From Branchiostoma belcheri (lineage: Eukaryota; Chordata; Leptocardii; Amphioxiformes; Branchiostomatidae): 64,000 bases of DNA. Under the pieces are notes generated by a model. It searched no databases. It saw nothing but the letters and a program-made list of their open reading frames with translations, and was not told where the DNA came from. A program made the translations under genes and the position numbers. The stretch covers positions 523,940-587,939 of the forward strand of contig NW_017803102.1 in the NCBI RefSeq assembly GCF_001625305.1. Reading direction: 5' to 3'. This document shows positions 24,068 to 33,600 of the stretch, one piece after another (position 1 is the stretch's first letter; the number at the start of each line of letters is the position of its first letter).

Positions 24068-27000
24068 ATGTTCCATGTGTTGAAGTCACAAGTTTTGTTA
24101 GCATGTGCAGTAGCGTGTGTGTATGGAGCACAGAAGAACCTGGTGTTGGTTGGAGGAAACTTACAGGAAGACAACGCCGAGGTGTACAATCTTATAGTGG
24201 AGCTGGCGGTAGGTGTGTTTGGTGTACGGCGCGGGTGGGTGTAACAGTATTTAACGTTGTACTGTGGCGTTGCTTTGGTATAGTGGGGTCGTGTGGCGTA
24301 GCGGCAGAGGGCTCGACTCAGAACCAAGAGGTCCCGGGTTCGAGTCCTGACATGCCACCGATCTTGCCCTTGGTAAAGGCATTTACACGACTTTCCTCAC
24401 TTAACTCAAGTGAAAATGAGTATTGTCCTGTCCTGTATTTGTACTCTGTGTTGGTGGCGGCATAAACTAAGTTGATATAACTTGAGTGTGTCGTCGCCAT
24501 GTTTGGTCATGAAATGTTGAATATTTAAAAAAAAACTAGTGCAAATGTTGACATATCACTTTATCAGCGGTACTTCTTGTGGACATATCTCACAGGGTGG
24601 CCGGGGCAATGCCAAGATTGGTCTAGTGACAGCCGCCAACCTAGACCCGGAGAACTCCGCTCGGTACTACAAGGACATGTTCCAAGGGCGGTACGGGGCG
24701 GCCGAGGCAACATGGATACCGGTCGACATCTACCGGAAGGAAAACAACAGTGACCCGGAAGTGGTCGCCCTCATCAATGGCATGACGGGATTCTTCTTCG
24801 GGGGTGGAGATCAGATTCACGTCATAGAATCGTACAAAGCACAGTTTTTACTTTTTTTCCATGTATCATCATCAATGAAAATAAGGCATTTAACGTTAGG
24901 TTTGATATGAATTAAACTCTAAGGCATGCATTGTCGCTGACTAAGCCTGGGTGCCATCTGTTTTAAATATATTCACCCCTTGCAATCGCTACCCCAAAAG
25001 CACAAAAGTACAAAAACTGATGGCTCCTAGGCTAGAAAAAAATAACAGTTTCCCGATGACATTTTCAAAAAGCTTGACAGAAAATATATACTTACCAGAT
25101 TGTGCCAACTTTCGTTCGGTATATAGTTTTAATGGTATACCAGATCAAAGATTACACTGCTCTATGTTTGCGGTTAGCGTTTGTTCGGTAAGTAGACTTC
25201 AGTCAACAACTGGACATCCGTCAGTCATCATGCATGCAATGCGTTGTCATGTCGCAAGAGGAAGATAACACGTTTCTTGCAGAACAACTAGATATAGATA
25301 CGGTGTTTTCCTAGCAAGAACCAAGGAGATTTAACCTCCTTGCTAAAACCTAGCAATTGATAATCTCCAAGCAGATATCTTGAGGCAACGGCGTTACAGT
25401 TAGAACTAGCAATCTCAAAGCAGATGTCTGGCAGCAAAAGTGTTACGTTTTAATAGAACTAGCCATTCAGAGAGGGTCCTTCGCCGCCCTGTCTGACTAA
25501 TAATGGATACTGCCTAGTCAATTTGATACCGATAGTTGTAACCAACGAAAAATCTGCTTGGAGATTAGCCTGAAGTAGACACTTTCTTACTCTACGTACA
25601 GTTTCTACCTTGCTGATCGGCAGGAGTCTCCCGCCCTGGCCGCCATCCGGGCAAAGTTTGAGGCAGGCGCGGTGGTGTCGGGTACAAGTGCCGGGGCCGC
25701 GTGTCAGAGCTCAGCCGTCATGATAGGTTTGCTTGCTTGTTTTGTTTGTTTGTTTGTTTGTTTGTTTTTAACCATTCTAAATTCATGACAGCTCAGTTGG
25801 CCTGCCAGCAACTTTTCATTGAGGTCAGGATGGAAGAGGTAAGGGTCAGACGAAATATATAAAATGAAAATAATGTAAGAAGCAATTCAACTGTCGCAAC
25901 TCCATTTTAAGACTGAGTAGCCGTGAACGTTTTTAAAAGTGCACATCTATGAACGCAATTCAGCCTTCAGCTGCAATGTTCATGATTGATCAATAAGCCC
26001 TTTTTGACGATTGATTAATATTACTAAGATACAGACAGTTCATGTCATCTAAAGTCGTAATCAATGTATAGACACATTTTTTAAACACACATGGTAAAAA
26101 ATACATGCATAACAGTCAGGGTATAAATACGTGATTCGAAGACAGGGATGCTTCCGTTTAGGAAAAATTTTCTAGGAAGTATATTCCATTATTTATATGT
26201 TTTTCTTTTCCTTTTTTTCTCCAGTATTTGTTGGTTTGAGCTACAACGCGCTTGCGCACGGCACCAGCGACTCCTACAACCCTAATACCCCGGATGAGGT
26301 GGCGTACAACAGAAGCGGCGGATTGGGTCTCGCTCCGGGGTTCGTAGTGGACGTTCATTTCAGGTCAGTTTTTCTGTTACAACATCTATATCACAAGACA
26401 TGGCGACGGCACACTCAAGCTTTTCCAACTTGAGCCACAGAAAGTAATTCTTACGGATGACATCAGCGCATTGATTTTTGCCTGATTTGGAAAAAAAAAG
26501 ACATTTTGTTGCCCTTAATACCCCGGATGAGGTGGCGTACAACAGGAGCGGCGGCCCCCGTTTTCGCGCCGGGGTTTGTCGTGGACGTGCATTTCAGGTC
26601 AGGACACAAATAAGCACACCCCACGCACGTTTAAGAACCCGCCACACCTTTCGAAAAAGAGTAGGGGCATGCCCCGGTGTGTGATGGCAAACACTATTGT
26701 ATGGAGTTGGCGATTCACTTCAAATCACCCAAATTGAATTCTGGCGAACCCCGTCTTGTATTAAGCTAACGAACGGGTATGTCACCTCGTAAGGGGTAGT
26801 ATGACCCCGACCAGTACGGTCTACTGATGATGATGATGAAATTTGTGTTGGTGGGGTCGTGTGGCGTAACGGTAGAGTGCTCGGCTCGGAACCAAGAGGT
26901 CCTGTATTTGTTTCTATGTGTGGGACACAACACCAGCAACAGCTGCCTTTGTCCCACGTGTATTGTATTGTTACAATTTCAATAAATCAAATCAATTTCA

Positions 27001-29331
27001 TAAAAGGTAATAAATTTCATAAAAGAAACCAATAACACCTAGCTTCAGTGTACCCTGATGAACATTACAAGTCAAGTCAATCTTTAACGGGTAAAATGCA
27101 TGGCAAACTCTTCAGTACTACATATCTAGCTAACATCTACTCTCACGTCTACAGTAATGCTTACAAGTTCTATGACAGACGGTCATCAAAACATCTGCTC
27201 TTAAAACGATGGTAATGATAAAGAACTTTGTTTTCAATGGATTTACTACCAGTGAGAAAGGGCGGGAAGGGCGGCTGATCCGGCTGCTAGCGGATACCAG
27301 GGACGAGCCGAACGGTGCGACACTTGGAGTCGGGGTGGACGAGAACACGGCCCTGCACCTGACCTGGGACACGGAACCGGACAGTGCCATAGGGACGGTA
27401 AGAAGTTGAAGTTGAAGCCATTCAAACGCCATATATGATGTTTAGTAATTATTGTTTTTGGCTAATACATTGGTCGCATTTTAGGACATGCACATATGTA
27501 GAAATGGTTACGTAAAATAGTAGTCAACTTCTCTATGAAAAGCTAAGCTTCAGCTATTTAAGAATACTATTAGATACAACTGTTTTGCGGATCCGGAGTT
27601 CACAGTAGTTAGCTTGTTTTAGGTGAGACAAAATGTTTCTCAGTAGATGTAGCCCTCTGTATGGTGTATGTCCTTGGCGCTGAAATACCATCACCTAGCG
27701 TAATCCTAAGCTAAACCGCCGTCTAGCGGATTTTGTTGTATTTACAGGTGGTTGGCACCGGTGGAGTCATGATGGTGGACATCAGCTCTGCTGTACATGT
27801 CCTTGGTGCTGAAATGCCATTACCTTAGTGCAATGCAATCCTCCTAAGTTTAAGCGCCCTCTAGCGAATTTTTGCTGTATTACAGGTAGTTGGTACAGGT
27901 GGGGTTATGATGGTGGACATCAGCTCTGCCGCCGTCTCTACGTCACGTGACTTTGACGTCACGGATGTCGTCACCAGCTACCTGACAGAGGACGATCGGG
28001 TGGACTTTGCAACGAAACAGGTAGGGGGCGCTTTTAGACTGAACTGTGTGATAGTATGCTACAACTAGACATTTTAGCTTTTAAACTGAAGTGTGTGAGA
28101 GTATGCTACAACTAGACATGTATGATACTGACCTTAGAACAAGTAGTACATGTAGATTAATCTATATAGTCTTATAGTCTTGTACGTATACTAAGTTAAT
28201 TCTTTTGTACCAAAGTGTCTGTTTGTATGACTAGTTTTAGACGTGAAAAAAAGTCGCTGTACTTTTGTTGTGTCAATAAAGTTCTCTTTATGATCACATT
28301 GCTAAAAGTATAATATCAAATATGTCTTCCTTTCATCCCAGTCTTGTTTGGTACTGCTTTAAAAATATACATTTGCCTTTGTTCATTATCGTTGGTTAAA
28401 CATAAAATAGTCAGTTAAATACATCTGTATGTACTCGAAACAAAAAATAATGAATTTTCAACCATCTAAGATGGCGGACAACGTCACGTGACTGGTAACA
28501 CTACTCTGTCATAGGTGACCTTTGCCCCCTGGAAGCAAGGCCTCTCGGGAAACGAGCGCTTTGATCGCGCCGCCAGTTCTCACAACATCTTCGGCAGCCC
28601 GCACGCCCCCTTGCGACTTAGTCGGGAATGGCAGCGCGTCGCAACCAGCCTGTTTGACTCCCGACTTGATAAAACTGCTTACGGGAGGACGTTCGAAAAC
28701 AACCCACAGTTTCAGGTAAGGTTGTTTAAAACTCTTTTTTTTGTAACTGTGTAGATAGATAGATGGCGTGGTGTCATGTGTCGTAACCGGTAGCGTGTTC
28801 GACTCAGGACCAAGAGGTCCCGGGTTCGAATTCCACCCATATCAACATCCTGCCCATCTTGTGCCCTTGGGAAAGGCACTTAATACGACTTTCCTCACTT
28901 CGGTTAGGGACGGATAGGATAGGTCCCGTGTTTGGGGAGAGCCACACCCCACGCACGTTAAAGAACCCACCGCACTTTATAGATTTCGAGAAGAGTAGGG
29001 GACCTTCCTGGTGTGAGTGGTTCAAACCTTACAGTCAGGCTATCGCATTGAAAGAAACATGGATTTTCTAGGCAAAGAATTTGGATGTAATCGCTCTTTA
29101 TTTTCATTTCGATTGAAATACCAGGTTGTGATGTCTAAGGACGTACTGGGAGCGGAGGCCGCGGGCGGAAATTCAACAACAACCGGAAATTACGTCATCT
29201 CTTACAAAGGCATGACGGTCAGGATTCATCCTTACGACGCCGCTTCCGTGGCTGAACGATGTGTGGTCAATCAAGTTTTCTTCCTAGTCCTAGTGTTTGT
29301 CGACTTCTTTCTCTGCTGTGCAAACTTTTGA
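24068..29331 (+). CDS. cyanophycinase-like family S51 peptidase (8 coding exons)
   Basis: Exons 24068-24208, 24596-24831, 25602-25726, 26225-26363, 27253-27397, 27886-28020, 28515-28715, 29125-29331 join in phase with GT/AG sites to 442 aa. Residues 1-20 form a hydrophobic signal peptide (MFHVLKSQVLLACAVACVYG), so entry to the secretory pathway is expected. The family S51 fold is clear: NLVLVGGN near the start, FFFGGGDQ (113-120), the nucleophile Ser155 in GTSAGA, His212 in DVHF and Glu244 in GVGVDEN, the positions expected for the Ser-His-Glu triad. Bacterial cyanophycinase cleaves cyanophycin (Asp-Arg polymer) to dipeptides; animals are not known to make cyanophycin, so the substrate is unknown. 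After the S51 core, exons 7-8 encode about 135 residues ending in a very hydrophobic tail (VFFLVLVFVDFF), possibly a membrane anchor or GPI signal. An in-frame Met at 23939 was rejected because the signal peptide begins at 24068. A possible AATAAA is at 29505. Confidence 0.93.
24279..24525 (+). mobile_element. tRNA-headed SINE, family B
   Basis: A full-length copy in intron 1 of the cyanophycinase-like gene. Head: GTGGCGTAGCGGCAGAGG (A box region) and GGTTCGAGTCC (B box, about 24337). Middle: CCCTTGGTAAAGGCA and CTTTCCTCACTT. Tail: AACTTGAGTGTGTCGTCGCC and ATGTTTGGTCATG. Confidence 0.88.
25363..25569. mobile_element. MITE-like element with TAATCTCCAAGCAGAT ends
   Basis: Left end TAATCTCCAAGCAGAT (25366) and right end ATCTGCTTGGAGATTA (25551-25566) are inverted repeats; an internal CAATCTCAAAGCAGATG repeats the left end. 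The right end stops about 35 bp before exon 3 of the cyanophycinase-like gene. Related ends are at 17931, 20005-20030 and 20467. Confidence 0.7.
25741..26224. other. intron 3 of the cyanophycinase-like gene, nothing else recognised
   Basis: Starts with a short (TTTG)n run at 25740-25766; the remainder is AT-rich with no repeat shared with other parts of the window. Confidence 0.5.
26516..26597 (+). pseudogene. broken partial copy of cyanophycinase-like exon 4
   Basis: This 82-bp block repeats the second half of exon 4 (TACCCCGGATGAGGTGGCGT onward, through TTTCAG and the following GTCAGG donor). After the Arg-Ser-Gly-Gly codons an indel shifts the frame, so the His-containing DVHF motif is read out of frame. 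It has no acceptor of its own; a fragment of the 5.6-7.2 kb array precedes it. It is probably a dead tandem copy or a misassembled second haplotype. Confidence 0.8.
26848..26998 (+). mobile_element. tRNA-headed SINE with different 3' end
   Basis: The tRNA-like head (GTCGTGTGGCGTAACGGTAG, GGAACCAAGAGGTCC) is cut before the B box is complete and joined to a 90-bp segment with a GTGGGACA...TGTCCCAC hairpin and an AATAAATCAAATCAA end. The end resembles the insertion at 5221-5379. Confidence 0.65.
27643..27942 (+). repeat. 148-bp tandem duplication containing a copy of cyanophycinase-like exon 6
   Basis: Two adjacent units (about 27643-27792 and 27793-27942) each hold an intron segment (CCTTGG(C/T)GCTGAAAT, C(C/G)GTCTAGCG-like), an acceptor (TTTACAG / TTACAG) and the start of exon 6. 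The upstream copy, 27748-27792, reads VVGTGGVMMVDISSA in phase 0 and is followed by GTACAT, so it could be a 45-bp microexon. It was not put in the gene model because the downstream copy continues into the full conserved exon. Confidence 0.82.
28021..28514. other. intron 6 of the cyanophycinase-like gene, one small tandem repeat
   Basis: GCTTTTAGACTGAA/GCTTTTAAACTGAA followed by TATGCTACAACTAGACAT occurs twice (28030-28120). A retroelement-like phrase TGTGTCAATAAAGTTCTCTT lies at about 28270. Confidence 0.5.
28768..29036 (+). mobile_element. tRNA-headed SINE, family A, full length
   Basis: Head with GGTTCGAATTCC (about 28821), middle GTGCCCTTGGGAAAGGCACT and CTTTCCTCACTT, then a tail with GGGGAGAGCCACACCCCACG, TTAAAGAACCCACC and GAGTAGGGGACCTTC. 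It lies in the last intron of the cyanophycinase-like gene. The nearest full-length relative is at 60120-60445 (minus). Confidence 0.88.
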
Positions 29332-29899
29332 GTAAGGCCACACCAAGCATATTTTATGGATGACGTTCTCTAGAGACTCTAAGAAAGGGTCGAAAAAATG
29401 CCTAGATTTGAAACACACTAAGAAACGACAAATGTTAGGACACAAATTGAATGAGAGAACACGGTGTAACAACCAAAAAGTCTTTTTTTTGTCACGAATA
29501 CAGCAATAAATCAATGCAACAGCAGTTGTCGTCCTGCCCTGTTTCTTTAGTTTTATCACATCTTCCAATCTTGCGATTTGCGGCACTACCTGTGGTGACT
29601 CTTTCGTTAAAGTTTACAGGACTGGAATTTCTGTTTTTTCCCCTGGGAACAGGACTAACCAGTCACCTTGGGTGCAGAACTCTTCTATGTCGGCAGATGG
29701 CGCAGCTGAGTAGAAAGCCCCTTCCTTGTTTTGCCTTGACCCATTGGGGAGTCGAGGGAATGGAGTCGAAATAAAGCCTCAGGTCTACTACGACTAGTTG
29801 TAAACAATTACAAGTTTACTTTGATGAAGGTTAAAAATCCAGGTAAACGAATGCTGAAAGGAAATTCAATCTCTACTACTGGATGAGTAAAGAGACTTT

Positions 29900-30160
29900 T
29901 TACACACAACCAAGTGTTCTATGCACAGCCGAGGTGGGGGTACTTTCTAAGCAGAGTTTTGGGTTTGGGGTTATTTTTGGCGTGTTTTTTTGAACGTTTC
30001 TTTCTTTTGGGTGATACAAAAATTCCAGTGCAAAAAAGAAAAAACCCAACCCCAAAACCCAAACCTCTGCTTGGGAGAGTAGGCGGGGGGGACCAAATCG
30101 CTAGCGGAATCGCTAGACAGAATAATTTAGAAAAATTGTACATACTTGTATAGTGGCTAT
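29900..30160. repeat. imperfect inverted repeat around GGTTTTGGGGTT
   Basis: GTTTTGGGTTTGGGG at about 29956 faces CCCCAAAACCCAAAC at about 30050, with further complementary A/T-rich sequence between, giving a roughly 110-bp fold-back upstream of PRDM12. A related phrase (GAGGTTTGGGTTTTGG) occurs at 61729. Confidence 0.6.
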
Positions 30161-30382
30161 CAACAAGATTCTTTTATCAACTTCGCTCTACAACAGCACT
30201 TAGTAAAACCAAAGCAAATTCTTTGTCCGCTTGCTAAATGGCCGACAGACTGACGTGACACCCTAATGATAGATTATCAGTCAGAAACGTCCCGTCAAAA
30301 ATGACATCGGAAATGTCTGCCATTGTCGCCCCTCCCACTCCCCATTCACACGCGCGCGCTCGAGCGTGAAGTCGGTATCTGC

Positions 30383-30465
30383 CACGTGATTGGTCAAGAG
30401 CTGCGGGTACCTCTCTTCTCATTGGTCAAGAGGTGTTCTCTAGGGATGGCGGAAAGTGTATAAAA
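30383..30465 (+). promoter_or_regulatory. PRDM12 core promoter: E-box, two CCAAT boxes, TATA
   Basis: CACGTG at 30383-30388 is followed directly by ATTGGTCAAGAG (30389-30400), which is repeated at 30421-30432; both are inverted CCAAT boxes. TATAAAA lies at 30459-30465, predicting transcription start near 30490 and a 5' UTR of about 140 bases before the ATG at 30633. The spacing is typical for a TATA-type animal promoter. Confidence 0.75.
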
Positions 30466-30632
30466 CCCCCAGAAGTCCGAACGAGAGAGAAAGACTTTAT
30501 AACGTCGTCACTGCAGAAGCGTAGCCGTGAAACTTTTCTTACTGGCTAAGTTTGAAGAAGCCTCTGTTGGTATAGGCTCTTTAAACGTTTCTGGATTCGG
30601 ATTTTTTTTCTGTTGACGGAAAGAAATTCAAG

Positions 30633-33600
30633 ATGAAGCCGACGCTATTCGATCGTCATATGTACGGACCCTACACGAGAGTTCCTCCCACCGTTCTCCC
30701 AAAGGTTCCCCCTCGGAAGAAGCTTCAGCAGCAACGACCGGCGGTGTTCAAGCCGCCTGCGGGAGAGTTGAACTCGCTGTCCCTGGCCCAGATCACCCCC
30801 GAGCTGCTGCGGACGGTTCTGTACGGGCGGTGGCAGGGGAAGAGCGGGGAGACACGCGCGGTCAGCCCGCGGGAGGGCAGGGTCCCGTCCCCTGAACACC
30901 ACCACCGGGCGCAGGCCGACCAGGGTAAGTCTCTCGCTAGCTATCACTGTTAACAGTTATGTTCTTTTGCAGGAAATATACTACATTAAGAAATACTAAC
31001 TAAAAACTACTAATAAATAAGTAGGTTATCGTGTCAGAAACAGGTCTCTCACTAGCAATCACAGTTAAGGGTTATGTTCACTTACAGGAAATATATTGTA
31101 TATATAGGTGTGTTATTGTGTCAGAAACACAAACATAAAAAAGTGTTACGCCAAAGGGCGGTTATACCGGCTATACAGATACAGATACAGGTACAGAAGT
31201 TAGTAAGAAAGGTACCATACATCAAGGATATTATATAATGTATTCTTCGAGTGCGCCTCATCCCTTACTTCCAACGATTCAAATATGCAGTGTACATTAT
31301 GTACTGTCACTAACACTTTTATTTAGCCATTACTTTGAGTATTACTTTGAGGAGGCATAATAATAAAAAGATAGAAACGATACGGTACATTTTTTTCTAG
31401 GAAAAAAAGGAATAAACACATTCTATTTACAGTAATATTATTTACAATCATTGTAGACCAGCATTTTTGTGCCTAAAAAACTCTAAGACAAAAATGAAAA
31501 AGAATTTTAAAACTAAAATTTCCGTATTTGAAACGAAGTGTAAATACATTATTGATTCATTTATCTTTATTACCATTTGTAGAAATTCGGTATCCTTTGC
31601 GTCATGATCTTTTTGATAATTCATGATAAAAAAGAATACGGAATTTCTTAATTTGAAAAAAAACTGATAGCGGTTCATCTAGCCATTTCCTTAGCTACAT
31701 TGTACATTAGGACTTTTCCTACGGGCTAGTCACATATATAGCGGTCAGTTTACACTGCACATTGCTCTATACCAGAACGTCTCAATCTACTACCAACTAT
31801 ACTGATAGCAAAAAAATCTATAAAAACAACGTTAACTACTAAATTTTCTCATTTGTGGGGATACAGTCACTACTGCACGGTTCAAAAGCCGACGAGAAAA
31901 GTTAAACTGTTGGAAGAACGGAAACTGCGGTCTTCAAATAACAAGTTCCATGTCAGCGCTGGGGGGAAAGATTACGGGTTGGTTGTATCACCCGCTGGTC
32001 GGCCACAATAGTGATGTACAAATGGATGAACGAAAAGGAGCTTTATTCTTCTTTACGTACAAGTAAACAGAGAAAAAAAGGAGAAAAATTGAGCCAGGAT
32101 TTTGCACATGAAGAGGAGGATATCTAACGGTTTTTATGTCAAAAGCTAGTAACCTCAAGAACCAAACAAGTGATATACAGTCCGTACGTAGTTTATATAT
32201 ATTCTCTCTTTGTATATTCAAACAAAGAGGCTATACGGATAAGGTAGCTACTAGACTATCCGTGTGTCTAGTATCGGATAAAACTTGCGCGGCTTCAATA
32301 TTTCTGCTTTGAAGCCAGTAAAATCCTTGTGACATTTTATGTTTAAAAATTGTCCGTTTAGAAATGATAAAAATGGTGCATTGTGTCTGTGATTGTGATT
32401 CATTCTTTTCTTCTCCTTTTTTTACCCAATGAGTCATCGGGATTACAAATCTACAAAACCAGTGCGGGTAACACACGATGCGGGTTATTTCTCAAGCCGA
32501 CTATTCCTGTGTGTATTTAACATGTTCTGTTGATGTGGGTCGCCCCTATTTGGGACCTGGTTTTGGAGCAGGCCTCGGGACGGGTTAAGTCAACACTAGA
32601 TGAATCAGCCCGCATCTAGTCTAGCACGGTACACGCTTAATTATTGACATACTAGTATCTGTATCTGTATAGCCGGTATAACCGCCTTTCGGCGTAACAC
32701 ACCAGCTTCGCAGGCACGCGGCGCGGCGGCAGCTGGCTATATTACACCGATCGACTTGTTCCACCTAACCCTTGAACTTCTAGCTCTAGACATTAGGACC
32801 ACACTAGTCTCTACCAGACTAACTACGCTGGCTATATGTAGGAGAATATTTGCCTGGGGAGTTTGGCTGCCTTTCGGTTTGACTGGGCCGCAAAGTTAAA
32901 CCTAGGAAGGGAAAGAAGCTACCTCCCCGCGGCCAGACTCCCGTGACCCATTTTATTCTCTTTTTTGCCGAATTCTACGATCCGTATTCCCGTAGAAAGG
33001 CCTGGCGGAGTCTAGGACGACACATTAAATGTAAGGTTACACGTACAAGAACAAAGAAATATTCAAGCCCACATTTTCTCTGATATTAGACACACTGATA
33101 GTCTAGTAGATATTGTATAGTCTCTACCAGACTAACTACGCTGGCTATATATGGGAGAATACTAGTACTTGCCAGGGGAGTTTTCCACCTTGGGGTTTGA
33201 CCACTTTCGTAGGAAAACAAACAATATTCTCATGGCTGGACTCCAGTGGCCAATTTTACTCTCCTTTTTGCCGAATTCGAATTCCACCATCCGTATTCCC
33301 ATAGAAAAGGCCTGGTGGAGGCTAGATATTGTATCCGTACAGCCTCTTTGTTTGAGTATACAAAGACAGACTATATATAAACTACGTACGGACTGTGTAT
33401 CACTTTGTGGTGTTTGCGGTTACTAGCTTTGACATTTACTGAGGTTACACGTGCAGAGCAGAAATATTCAATCCCACGTTTTCTCCGATACTAGAGACAC
33501 AAATAGTCTAGTAGATACCGTAACCGTTCAACCTCTTTGTTTGAGTATACAAAGACAGACTATATATAAACTACCGTACCGACTGTATGTCACTTTTGTG

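Noticed and set aside
24068..29331. Bacterial contamination as the source of the cyanophycinase-like gene
   Set aside because: The gene has seven in-phase GT/AG introns and several introns contain the same SINEs and MITEs found across the window. Ancient transfer remains possible; contamination does not.
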